Assembly (NCBI GenBank): GCA_934663645.1
Contig: CAKUKR010000033.1
Span: 1 to 23,210 of the forward strand
DNA: 23,210 nucleotides
Reading direction: 5' to 3'
DNA from: an uncultured Muribaculaceae bacterium
GTDB lineage: Bacteria > Bacteroidota > Bacteroidia > Bacteroidales > Muribaculaceae
The notes under the pieces are model-generated. The model searched no databases. It worked only from the letters and a program-made list of their open reading frames with translations, and was not told the DNA's origin. The position numbers and the translations under genes were made by a program. Shown piece by piece: positions 1-7,343 of the stretch; the stretch's first letter is position 1; each line of letters begins with the position of its first letter.

Positions 1-25
1 ATATTCTCTTAGGCTGATTGTCCAT
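1..25 (-). CDS. Possible 5' end of a divergent gene leaving the window (partial)
   Basis: On the minus strand an ATG at 25-23 opens a frame reading M-D-N-Q-P-K-R-I before the window ends. About 15-20 nt upstream of it, on the same strand, is TAATTTCG. Nineteen nt beyond that is TTCG. Each differs from the Bacteroidota promoter boxes (TAnnTTTG and TTTG) by a single T-to-C change. If real, the gene would be divergent from the leucine-rich-repeat gene, with 26-502 as the shared upstream region. Only eight codons are visible, so no function can be proposed and the call may be chance. Confidence 0.22.
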
Positions 26-364
26 GGTGTAGTTTGAAATGCGAAATTACTAATTTTTCGCCGAATAACGAAGAACCGCTCCTTAATATATCTGACACCA
101 GAACGCGGAGACAGAGTCCAAAGGCAAGCGCAACGATAGTCAATGCAGGCGAGGAAACGGCTTTTCGGTGTGTCGGAATTGAATTATCCGCACGCCCTCA
201 TGTTCAGATCACTCTGGAGCTCGCGAGTGTTACTGTCAGAGAGTATATGAAATCCGAACCGGAAATTCCGAGGTTGTACTCAGCTCACCTCACAATAAGG
301 CATGGCCCATCATTGCGTGGATGTGATTTTGTTGACACTTCATGTCCCAAAAGCCGGGTATCGG

Positions 365-433
365 TGTTGTATTTTTTTGCGAAATCTGTTGTATTTTTCG
401 GTAAACGCAAAAATACAACAGGTAATACAACAG
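365..433. repeat. Nested inverted repeats: four TGTTGTATT half-sites
   Basis: The inner pair is a perfect 13-bp inverted repeat: CTGTTGTATTTTT at 386-398 and AAAAATACAACAG at 409-421, with a 10-nt loop. An outer pair repeats the same word: TGTTGTATT at 365-373 and AATACAACA at 424-432. That gives four copies of one 9-mer, two in each orientation, nested around one centre. The right-most copy ends where the -33 element of the downstream promoter (-7 box at 453-460) should lie, and no good -33 box is present there. This arrangement suits a binding site for a dimeric or tetrameric regulator of the LRR gene; a cruciform or recombination site is possible. Confidence 0.75.
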
Positions 434-452
434 ATTATCTGCCGCTTGTGGC

Positions 453-460
453 TAAATTTG
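453..460 (+). promoter_or_regulatory. Putative -7 promoter box of the LRR gene
   Basis: TAAATTTG matches the Bacteroidota -7 consensus TAnnTTTG and lies 42 nt before the ATG at 503. At the expected -33 distance the sequence is ACAG/AACA, part of the last palindrome half-site rather than TTTG. The promoter may therefore depend on a protein bound to the palindrome. Confidence 0.5.
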
Positions 461-502
461 CATATAGTATTATCGTAAGTATTTACACATAACTGATAAA
501 AC

Positions 503-2602
503 ATGAGACAAATCTACAAGCAGACAATGATGTTGGCGGCGGTGCTGCTGGCTGTTGTGACGGGCTGCTGGGCGCAGACATTTGAGTCTGGAGGCTTGAC
601 GTTCCAGCTCGTGAAGGAGGGGGACGTTTTCTGGGGCGGCTCCAACAGCAAGATGGTGGCAGGCGTTGCGCCGAAAAGCAGCGGCAAGTATTCCGGCCAC
701 GTCACAGTGCCGGCAGAAGTGACATACAGCGGAACGAAGTACCCTGTAATCACGATATTATATCAGGCCTTTTATGATTGTACAGACCTGACGGGCATAG
801 ACCTTGGTAACGTCGCGTATTTGGACGACAGTGCTTTCTACGGCTGCACCGGGTTGAAGAGCATCGACATGAAGAACGTCAAGCAAATAGGCCATTACTG
901 CTTCCGGGAAAGCGGCATCACGAGCATTGACCTTTCAAGGCTTGAGATAAACCCGGCGTACAGCTCATTTCAGGGCTGCAAGTCTCTGGAAAGCGTCACG
1001 CTCAGCGAGAACTGCAAGTCTCTCAACCGGCTGGTATTCTCCGGCTGCTTCAACCTGAAAAGCATCAATACGCATAATGTGACATCGATAGACAATTATG
1101 CTTTTGAGGCTTGCCGCAGCCTGGAGACCATAGACTTGAGCAACTGTGAGACGCTCGGCGAGGAAGTTTTCACCGGCTGTTCCGGTCTGAAGAGCATAAC
1201 CTTCGGGAAAATAGCGACGATCCCCGATTCGTATTTCAAGGAGTTGAAGGGTCTGAAAAGCATTGACCTCGAGGGTGTCACCGAAATCGGCGAGTCTTCA
1301 TTCGAGAACTGTTCTGCGTTGGAGAGTCTGGATTTGAAGGACGTGACAACTGTGGGCAGATATGCTTTCCGCGGGTGTGCCAGCTTGGCAAGCATCGATC
1401 TGAAGAACGTCAGTACAATAGGCAATTCCGCCTTCAATAAGACCGGAATACAAACCCTTGATCTCAAAAATGTGGAGTCCGTTGGAAGTTATGTCTTTGC
1501 GCATTGCGAGGCATTGCAGAGCGTCAGCTTCGGGAATTGTACAGCTGTCAGCTTAGGAATGTTTTCAGGCTGCTACAGCCTTGGAAACATCGATTTCGGC
1601 AACGTGACAGAGATTACGGATGAAGCGTTCAAGAACTGCACTGGGCTGCAAAGTGTGAACCTGAACGGCATGACCAGCGTTGGCGAATCAGCGTTTGATG
1701 GCTGCACCAGCCTTACGGACATCGACCTGTGGAATGTGCAGAGCATCGGAAGCAGGGCGTTTGCTTCTTGCAGCGCGTTGCAATACATCGACTTGGTAAG
1801 TAATAACGGAACGATTGCAAATGATGCTTTTACAGACTGTGATGCCCTCAGTACGGTTGTCCTGCCGTTTAATTACAGGGTTGGCGAAGATCATCCTATG
1901 GCTCGTCTGACCGGTCTCGAGAAAGTCTATAATAGCTGTCTGAACCAGAATATAGTCTCTGGCACATTCGCTAACAACCCTAACCTGAAGGAAGTCTGCG
2001 TCAACAGTTTTAATCCTCCTGTCGCCAATGAAGATTCATTCAACAGCAACACCTACAACGGCACACTGTATGTGCCGTATGGCGGCTTGGGAGTGTTTGG
2101 ACAGGCAAATGCATTCACTTCGCATCCAGTTTGGAGCAAATTCCGTGAGATAAAGGAAATGCCTTATCGCATTGACTTACATTTGGCCTCTGGAGAGCAG
2201 CCCTTCGGTATAATACTCGATATAGGCGAAAGCGTGCAGGTGTCACATGATATAGTGCCTGCTGAAGCAGCTTCGCAGGATGCTGTACGGTATTTCTTGT
2301 GGAACGATGCCACTAATGCAATGACAGTCACTCCGGACGGGTTGGTGACTGGTATAAGCGAAGGTCAAGCAGTATTGGTGGCTGAACTGGGCGGCGTTCA
2401 AGCGCGTACAAGCGTGAAGGTGCAGAAGGGCGGCAGTGTGTCGGTAAACGGCATCGACTCGGCAGATGCTCAGGAGTATGCAGTCTACAATCTGCAGGGC
2501 GTGCAGCTGCGTGCGCATTTCAGCCGCAGCCAGCTGAACGAATTGCCGCAAGGCATCTATATACTTGTTTCCTCGCGCGGAAGCGAGAAGGTCAAGATTT
2601 GA
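503..2602 (+). CDS. BspA-like leucine-rich-repeat surface protein with Big2-like domain and C-terminal sorting-type tail
   Basis: The 699-residue product starts with an export signal: a charged start, a hydrophobic core, then V-T-G-C-W-A-Q at about 19-25. It could be cut by signal peptidase I after WA. C22 also fits a lipobox, so lipidation cannot be excluded. Residues about 87-450 are some 16 tandem ~23-residue repeats of the BspA/LRR_5 type (pattern AF.gC.sL.sIdL.nV..Ig). Residues about 556-640 resemble a bacterial Ig-like (Big2) domain, with the typical TPDGLVTGISEG.A motif. The last ~50 residues (YNLQG.. , LPQGIYIL, K-V-K-I end) resemble the tails used by type IX secretion in this phylum. 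BspA-family proteins bind host matrix or other bacteria; the specific ligand is unknown. The gene stands alone, with its own promoter and a strong terminator. The repeats make copy-number variation likely. Confidence 0.9.
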   Translation: MRQIYKQTMMLAAVLLAVVTGCWAQTFESGGLTFQLVKEGDVFWGGSNSKMVAGVAPKSSGKYSGHVTVPAEVTYSGTKYPVITILYQAFYDCTDLTGIDLGNVAYLDDSAFYGCTGLKSIDMKNVKQIGHYCFRESGITSIDLSRLEINPAYSSFQGCKSLESVTLSENCKSLNRLVFSGCFNLKSINTHNVTSIDNYAFEACRSLETIDLSNCETLGEEVFTGCSGLKSITFGKIATIPDSYFKELKGLKSIDLEGVTEIGESSFENCSALESLDLKDVTTVGRYAFRGCASLASIDLKNVSTIGNSAFNKTGIQTLDLKNVESVGSYVFAHCEALQSVSFGNCTAVSLGMFSGCYSLGNIDFGNVTEITDEAFKNCTGLQSVNLNGMTSVGESAFDGCTSLTDIDLWNVQSIGSRAFASCSALQYIDLVSNNGTIANDAFTDCDALSTVVLPFNYRVGEDHPMARLTGLEKVYNSCLNQNIVSGTFANNPNLKEVCVNSFNPPVANEDSFNSNTYNGTLYVPYGGLGVFGQANAFTSHPVWSKFREIKEMPYRIDLHLASGEQPFGIILDIGESVQVSHDIVPAEAASQDAVRYFLWNDATNAMTVTPDGLVTGISEGQAVLVAELGGVQARTSVKVQKGGSVSVNGIDSADAQEYAVYNLQGVQLRAHFSRSQLNELPQGIYILVSSRGSEKVKI

Positions 2603-2629
2603 CCGCGAAACGGTATGTACATATCCGGC

Positions 2630-2664
2630 CCACGGCGCTGCTCGTCAGTGCCGTGGATTTTTTT
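2630..2664 (+). terminator. Rho-independent terminator after the LRR gene
   Basis: CCACGGC (2630-2636) pairs with GCCGTGG (2650-2656). The stem continues through a G-U pair and CTG/CAG, leaving a 5-nt loop. A run of seven T follows at 2658-2664. It lies 28 nt after the LRR stop codon and has all the parts of an intrinsic terminator. Confidence 0.85.
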
Positions 2665-2675
2665 ACGCCGCCAAG

Positions 2676-2765
2676 GTGCGGAAAAGCGTGCCGGTGCATT
2701 GTTTTTATGTGCGGAAAAGTGTACCTTTGCCATGTATTTATATGTCGTAAAATGTAGTTTGATAT
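2676..2765 (+). repeat. Tandem promoter-like repeats upstream of the DUF4143 ATPase
   Basis: Two imperfect direct repeats of 33-35 nt lie at 2676-2708 and 2709-2743, each starting GTGCGGAAAAG. A third, degraded unit starts at 2744 (GTCGTAAAATG) and runs into the start codon. In the second unit the equivalent position forms the -7 box TACCTTTG; in the first it is TGCCGGTG. The unit therefore looks like a duplicated promoter of which one copy is intact. Confidence 0.65.
2698..2729 (+). promoter_or_regulatory. Promoter of the DUF4143 ATPase gene
   Basis: The -33 element ATTG (2698-2701) is followed by a 20-nt spacer and the -7 element TACCTTTG (2722-2729), matching the Bacteroidota vegetative promoter. 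Transcription should begin near 2736, giving a leader of about 28 nt. Confidence 0.7.
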
Positions 2766-4044
2766 GGAAAGACTTGTAATGCAGCAGCTTGTGAATTGGA
2801 AGAGCAGAGGTGACAGGAAGCCCCTTATAGTAAACGGAGCCAGACAGGTCGGCAAGACATGGGTGCTGCGTGAGTTTGCCAAGAAGTATTATGTCAAAGA
2901 GGCGTATATAGTATGCCGCAAGAATGAACTTGTTGAGCAGCTGTTTTCGCAGGATTTTGACGTAGACCGCATATTGCGCGGCTTGCGGGCGTTGTCTGGG
3001 GTAGACATCACTCCGGGCGACACGCTCGTAATACTTGATGAGGTGCAGGAGATACCAGAGGCGGTCGAAGCGTTGAAATACTTTTGCGAGGCCGCCCCTG
3101 AATACCATATCGCGGTTGCTGGTTCGCTGTTGGGAATATCCATCCATGCCGACGTTTCGTACCCCGTCGGTAAGGTGAATGAGTTGTATGTGCATCCGAT
3201 GAACTTCGAGGAGTTTCTGATGGCCAAGGGCGAGGATGAGGCGTGCCGGCTGCTCAATGAGCGGGATTTCAACACCACCAACCTGCTTCATGAGAAGTAT
3301 GTAGACTTGCTGCGGCAATACTATTATGTCGGCGGAATGCCCGAGGCAGTCCAGCGATATGTAGATGACGGCGCACTGGCGGAGGTGAGGCGGATACAGC
3401 GCGAGATACTGACAGGATATGAGCGAGATTTCTCAAAGCACGCTCCCGCAGACCAGCTGGGACGCATACGCCTCGTGTGGAGAAGCATCCCCTCCCAGCT
3501 GTTCAAGGACAACAAGAAATTCATTTACGGAGCGTTGCGCAAAGGAGCTCGTGCCAAGGACTTTGAGATAGCGATACAGTGGCTTATAGACGCGGGATTG
3601 CTGCTGCGTGTGCCGAGATGCACCAAGCCGGCGTTGCCGCTCGCCATTTATGAGGATTTTTCAGCGTTCACGCTGTATCTGTTTGACGTGGGGCTGCTCG
3701 GTGCAATGGCAGCCATAGAGCCGGCGCAGGTGCTCATCAGCAACCGCGTGTTTGCCGAACACAATGGGGGCATGACCGAGGATTTTGTCTTGCAGCAGTT
3801 GACAAGCCGAGGCATCGCGCCCATTTATTACCACAGCACAGACAATTCCCGGCTGGAGCTGGATTTCGTGATACAGCATGACTGCCGCGTGTTGCCGATA
3901 GAGGTCAAGGCGGAGGGCAATGTGAGAGCCAACTCGCTCACTGCGTTGCTGCGAGACGACCCGGACATGAGAGCAGTCCGCCTGTCGATGCTCCCATACC
4001 GAGTGCAAGGGCAGCTGTACTGCGTGCCGCTGTATGCGGTGTGA
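2764..4044 (+). CDS. AAA-family ATPase with DUF4143 domain
   Basis: The product has 426 residues, the usual length for this family. The N-terminal AAA_14 domain has a Walker A motif GARQVGKT (25-32) and a Walker B motif ending LDE (D92-E93). The middle part (about 200-340) matches DUF4143, including a winged-helix-like stretch and YLFDVGLL. Near the C-terminus, ELDFV (D367) and IEVKA (E380, K382) form a PD-(D/E)XK-like pair, as is common in these proteins. They are abundant in Bacteroidales, often as single genes behind repeated promoters, and their physiological role is unknown. DNA binding or cleavage is inferred from the fold only. The gene is monocistronic here; the next gene has its own promoter. 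Confidence 0.88.
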   Translation: MERLVMQQLVNWKSRGDRKPLIVNGARQVGKTWVLREFAKKYYVKEAYIVCRKNELVEQLFSQDFDVDRILRGLRALSGVDITPGDTLVILDEVQEIPEAVEALKYFCEAAPEYHIAVAGSLLGISIHADVSYPVGKVNELYVHPMNFEEFLMAKGEDEACRLLNERDFNTTNLLHEKYVDLLRQYYYVGGMPEAVQRYVDDGALAEVRRIQREILTGYERDFSKHAPADQLGRIRLVWRSIPSQLFKDNKKFIYGALRKGARAKDFEIAIQWLIDAGLLLRVPRCTKPALPLAIYEDFSAFTLYLFDVGLLGAMAAIEPAQVLISNRVFAEHNGGMTEDFVLQQLTSRGIAPIYYHSTDNSRLELDFVIQHDCRVLPIEVKAEGNVRANSLTALLRDDPDMRAVRLSMLPYRVQGQLYCVPLYAV

Positions 4045-4074
4045 CTGGATTGAGCAGTTTGGTGCGCCGCGTGT

Positions 4075-4105
4075 TTTGCCAATCGCGGGAAAATGCCTAA
4101 TTTTG
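4075..4105 (+). promoter_or_regulatory. Promoter of the holB-nucleotidyltransferase-galE run
   Basis: TTTG (4075-4078), a 19-nt spacer and TAATTTTG (4098-4105) give a full match to the Bacteroidota promoter. The start codon at 4122 is only 16 nt after the -7 box, so the leader would be about 10 nt or less. Confidence 0.8.
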
Positions 4106-4121
4106 CAATAAAGAAGCGCAA

Positions 4122-5249
4122 ATGAGATTTGAGGACATAATCGGCCACCACGACATCAAGCGCCGTCTGCGCGACATGGCGGACAGCGGACGCATACCCC
4201 ATGCGCTGATGCTTGCGGGCAAACCGGGCATCGGCAAGATGCGCATGGCGCGGGCTTTCGTGCAGTACATCGTCTGCACGGCGCATGTTGACGGCGATGC
4301 GTGCGGCAAGTGCCCGGCGTGCCGTCAGGTGGAGAACCTCAATTTCCCGGACGTCAACTATGTGTTCCCGATAGTCAAGAAGACAAGCCCCAAGCGGGTG
4401 CTGTGCGCCGACTATGCCGACGAGTGGCGTGCGTTCCTGACAGAGCATCCTTATATGCCGATGCGTGACTGGATGACAGCCATTGATGCCGGCAACTCGC
4501 AGCCCTCCATTTATGTTACGGAGAGCGCTGAGATATTGCGACGCCTGTCGCTGTCGGCATATTCGTCGCGCTACAAGGTGACGGTGATATGGCTGCCGGA
4601 ACGCATGAACGACGAGACTGCCAACAAGCTGCTCAAGATGATTGAGGAACCGTATGCCGATTCGCTGTTCGTAATGGTGAGCAACGAGCCGGAGAAAATC
4701 ATCGCCACCATACGGTCGCGTGTGCAGACACTCAACATGCTGCCCCTCCCGCCGCAGGAAATCGCCGGCGGGCTGATGCGCGACTGCGGTGTCAGCGAGG
4801 AGGAGGCGCTCGCAGCTGCACGCCTCGCCGAGGGAAGCTATGCCCGCGCTCTCGACCAGCTGGCACAGGGCGCCGAGACGGTGCATTTCCGCGAACTGTT
4901 CCAGGAAATGATGCGCCGCGCATACGCCCGCGACGTGGTGCGCCTCAAGGAGATCGGAGAGGAAGTAGCCGCCATGGGGCGCGTCGGCGCGTGCCGATTT
5001 CTGGCGTATGTTGCCACAATGCTGCGCGAAAACCTAATCTACAACCTCCACAATCCCGAGCTCAATCTCCTCACGGCTGACGAGGAGGCGTTCTCGCAAA
5101 AATTCTCGCCCTTTGTCAACGAGGTCAACATCACGTCGCTCGCTCGCGCCGTGGACGAGGCGGCACGTGACATAACGGGCAATGCTAATGCAAAAATAGT
5201 CTGCTTTGACCTGATGCTCAAAGTGCTGATGCACATCAGGCGCAAGTAG
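4122..5249 (+). CDS. holB: DNA polymerase III subunit delta' (clamp-loader subunit)
   Basis: The 375-residue product is a clamp-loader AAA+ protein, which helps place the sliding clamp on DNA during replication. The N-terminus (FEDIIGHHDIKRRL) is typical of the gamma/delta' family. Zinc-binding cysteines are C52, C61, C64 and C67 (C-x8-C-x2-C-x2-C). The P-loop is degenerate: GKPGIGKM (33-40) has Met where active ATPases have Ser or Thr. This fits delta', a subunit that does not hydrolyse ATP, better than DnaX. The SRC-type arginine-finger motif appears as SRVQ. The length also fits delta'; DnaX is much longer. Two sugar-nucleotide genes follow closely in the same direction. Confidence 0.85.
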   Translation: MRFEDIIGHHDIKRRLRDMADSGRIPHALMLAGKPGIGKMRMARAFVQYIVCTAHVDGDACGKCPACRQVENLNFPDVNYVFPIVKKTSPKRVLCADYADEWRAFLTEHPYMPMRDWMTAIDAGNSQPSIYVTESAEILRRLSLSAYSSRYKVTVIWLPERMNDETANKLLKMIEEPYADSLFVMVSNEPEKIIATIRSRVQTLNMLPLPPQEIAGGLMRDCGVSEEEALAAARLAEGSYARALDQLAQGAETVHFRELFQEMMRRAYARDVVRLKEIGEEVAAMGRVGACRFLAYVATMLRENLIYNLHNPELNLLTADEEAFSQKFSPFVNEVNITSLARAVDEAARDITGNANAKIVCFDLMLKVLMHIRRK

Positions 5250-5282
5250 CCTAACAATATAATACTACTAAATATCGACGAT

Positions 5283-6188
5283 ATGAAACCAACACTCTTT
5301 ATTCTGGCTGCCGGCATGGGCAGCCGCTACGGTGGTCTCAAGCAGCTGGACGGCGTAGGCCCGGCCGGCGAGACGATAATGGATTATTCTGTCTATGACG
5401 CCCTGCGTGCGGGCTTCGGCAAGATAGTATTCGTCATACGCCATGACTTTGAACAGGAGTTCCGCGACAAGGTGATAGCCAAATACCACGGCCATGTCCC
5501 CGTAGAGGTGGTTTTCCAGTCGATTGACGCGCTGCCCGAAGGCTTCGCTCCTGCCGCTGACCGCCAGAAACCGTGGGGCACCGGCCATGCAGTGCTGATG
5601 GGCAAGGACGTCATCCGCGAGCCGTTTGCCGTCATCAATGCCGACGACTTCTACGGCGCAGAGAGCTTCCGCTGCCTCGCCGACTTCCTTGGCGGCGTTG
5701 AGGGCAAGAATGGTGAATACTGCTGCGTAGGCTTCAACATTGAGAATACGCTCAGCGAAAACGGCGGCGTGTCACGCGGTCTGTGCCATGTGTCGCCCGA
5801 GGGCTACCTCACCGACGTGACAGAGTGCCACGGCATAGAGCGCAAGGAGGGCAAGCTCATTCAAGTCAACGCCGAGGGCGAGACAGTGCCGTTCCCCGAG
5901 GGAGCAGCCGTTTCCATGAATATGTGGGGCTTCACTCCCGACTATTTCGACTATTCCGAGAAGGCGTTTGTCGAGTTCCTCAAGCAGCATGGCGGCGAGC
6001 CGAAATCAGAGTTCTACATCCCCTCAGTAGTCAATGACCTCGTAAAGGGCGGCAAGGCGTCGGTCAAGGTTGTCAGCACTCCTTCGCGCTGGTTTGGCGT
6101 AACATACGCCGCCGACCGTCCCGCGACCGTTGCGCAGTTCCGCAAACTGACCGACGAGGGCGTATATCCCGAAAAGTTGTTCCAGTAA
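5283..6188 (+). CDS. NTP-transferase family sugar nucleotidyltransferase
   Basis: The 301-residue protein opens with the nucleotide-binding signature LAAGMGSRYGGLKQ (8-21) of NDP-sugar pyrophosphorylases. INADD follows (D121, D122), the metal-binding acidic site of the GT-A-like fold. Members of this family transfer a nucleotidyl group from an NTP to a sugar phosphate, releasing pyrophosphate. The exact substrate cannot be read from the sequence. Only 13 nt separate it from galE, so a UDP-hexose (for example UDP-glucose-forming) role is a fair guess. It starts 33 nt after holB and has no promoter of its own that I can see, so it probably belongs to the same transcript. Confidence 0.82.
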   Translation: MKPTLFILAAGMGSRYGGLKQLDGVGPAGETIMDYSVYDALRAGFGKIVFVIRHDFEQEFRDKVIAKYHGHVPVEVVFQSIDALPEGFAPAADRQKPWGTGHAVLMGKDVIREPFAVINADDFYGAESFRCLADFLGGVEGKNGEYCCVGFNIENTLSENGGVSRGLCHVSPEGYLTDVTECHGIERKEGKLIQVNAEGETVPFPEGAAVSMNMWGFTPDYFDYSEKAFVEFLKQHGGEPKSEFYIPSVVNDLVKGGKASVKVVSTPSRWFGVTYAADRPATVAQFRKLTDEGVYPEKLFQ

Positions 6189-6201
6189 AAACCGTCGCGC
6201 C

Positions 6202-7227
6202 ATGAAACAGAAAATATTGGTAACAGGCGGTACCGGCTATATCGGCTCCCATACAAGTGTCGAACTCATCAACGCCGGCTATGAGGTGGTAATAATAGAC
6301 AACCTCTCCAACTCCAACATCGGCGTGCTTGACGGCATCGAGGCTATTACCGGCGTGCGTCCTGTCTTCGTGCAGGGCGACTGCACCGACATCGCTACCC
6401 TCACCCGCCTGTTTGAGGACAACCCCGGCATTAAGGGCATCATCAATTTCGCCGCATCGAAGGCTGTCGGAGAATCTGTCAAAAAGCCGTTGCTCTATTA
6501 CCGCAACAACCTCAACACTCTTGTCAACCTGCTCGAGCTGATGCCCCGTTTCGGCGTGGAGGGGATAGTCTTCTCATCGTCATGCACCGTCTACGGCGAG
6601 CCTGACGTGAACCCGATAGACGAGACCGCGCCTATCAAGCCAGCGACATCACCATACGGCAACACCAAACAGGTCAGCGAGGAGATAATACGCGATTTCG
6701 TAGCTTCCGGCCAGCCTGTCAAAAGCATCATACTGCGCTATTTCAACCCCGTCGGGGCGCACCCCTCGGCTCTCATCGGCGAGTTGCCACTCGGCGTACC
6801 TAACAACCTCGTGCCGTACCTGACACAGGCGGCAGCCGGCCTTCGCCCGATGCTGACAGTTTTCGGCGATGACTACAACACCCCCGACGGCAGCTGCATA
6901 CGTGATTTCATCGATGTTGTGGATTTGGCGAAAGCCCATGTTGTTGCTATGAGCCGTATGCTCGACGGCAAGGGCGAGGACGCTATCGAAGTCTTCAACC
7001 TCGGCACGGGCAAAGGTGTGAGCGTCCTCGAGCTCATTAAGTCATTCTGCCGTGCCACAGGCGTGGAAGTGCCGTACAAGATAGGGCCGCGCCGCGCCGG
7101 CGACATCGAGAAGATTTGGGCAGACCCGACAAAAGCGAACACCGTGCTGGGCTGGAAAGCCGAAGTCCCCATTGAAGAAACCATGCGCAACGCCTGGGCT
7201 TGGCAATGCCACTTGATGAATAAATAG
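6202..7227 (+). CDS. galE: UDP-glucose 4-epimerase
   Basis: This 341-residue short-chain dehydrogenase interconverts UDP-glucose and UDP-galactose in the cytoplasm, supplying galactose metabolism and surface polysaccharides. The NAD-binding motif TGGTGYIGSH is at the N-terminus. The catalytic Ser is S127 in FSSSCTVYG, and the Tyr/Lys pair is Y152 and K156 (YGNTK). The spacing matches the family. The length is standard for bacterial GalE. It is the last gene of the holB-nucleotidyltransferase-galE run and is followed by a perfect palindromic terminator. Confidence 0.95.
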   Translation: MKQKILVTGGTGYIGSHTSVELINAGYEVVIIDNLSNSNIGVLDGIEAITGVRPVFVQGDCTDIATLTRLFEDNPGIKGIINFAASKAVGESVKKPLLYYRNNLNTLVNLLELMPRFGVEGIVFSSSCTVYGEPDVNPIDETAPIKPATSPYGNTKQVSEEIIRDFVASGQPVKSIILRYFNPVGAHPSALIGELPLGVPNNLVPYLTQAAAGLRPMLTVFGDDYNTPDGSCIRDFIDVVDLAKAHVVAMSRMLDGKGEDAIEVFNLGTGKGVSVLELIKSFCRATGVEVPYKIGPRRAGDIEKIWADPTKANTVLGWKAEVPIEETMRNAWAWQCHLMNK

Positions 7228-7251
7228 CCGCTTTGATACGGCATTGTGTCC

Positions 7252-7283
7252 TGATGAGGCACTCCTTAAGGAGTGCCTCATCA
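7252..7283. terminator. Perfect 32-nt palindrome, probable bidirectional terminator
   Basis: The sequence from 7252 to 7283 is identical to its own reverse complement. Its arms begin TGATGAGGCACTCC and close over a TTAA centre. It lies between the 3' ends of galE (plus) and the DUF4270 gene (minus), 24 and 60 nt away, so one hairpin can end both transcripts. The T-run after it is short and broken (TTTATTGTC on the plus strand). Confidence 0.75.
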
Positions 7284-7343
7284 TTTATTGTCAATTTTCG
7301 TCAGCCAGCATGGACGTAATGCAGCCGGAGCGGGAAGACTGCG

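Larger units (their letters stand above)
26..502. other. Long intergenic region upstream of the LRR gene
   Basis: I find no convincing gene in this stretch. The longest plus-strand frame (34-492) has no signal peptide, no domain I recognise, and runs through the palindrome and promoter at its 3' end. Positions 26-360 look like mixed sequence without clear structure. The last 140 nt carry the nested inverted repeats (365-433) and the promoter (453-460), listed separately. The region could contain remnants of an older gene, but nothing in it supports that directly. Confidence 0.5.

Noticed and set aside
365..433. Palindrome as a CRISPR or insertion-sequence end
   Set aside because: There are no regularly spaced spacers, no transposase nearby and no target-site duplication.
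34..492. 152-codon open frame before the LRR gene
   Set aside because: It runs through the nested palindrome and the promoter, has no recognisable domain or signal, and shows no coding pattern I can trust.
555..570. LRR protein as a certain lipoprotein (V-T-G-C at 19-22)
   Set aside because: The following W-A-Q fits ordinary signal peptidase I cleavage and the protein has a sorting-type tail, so lipidation is only an alternative.
3828..4886. Long minus-strand open frame (352 codons) opposite holB
   Set aside because: It is antisense to two well-supported genes and is His/Arg/Leu-rich, as expected for the reverse strand of GC-rich coding DNA.
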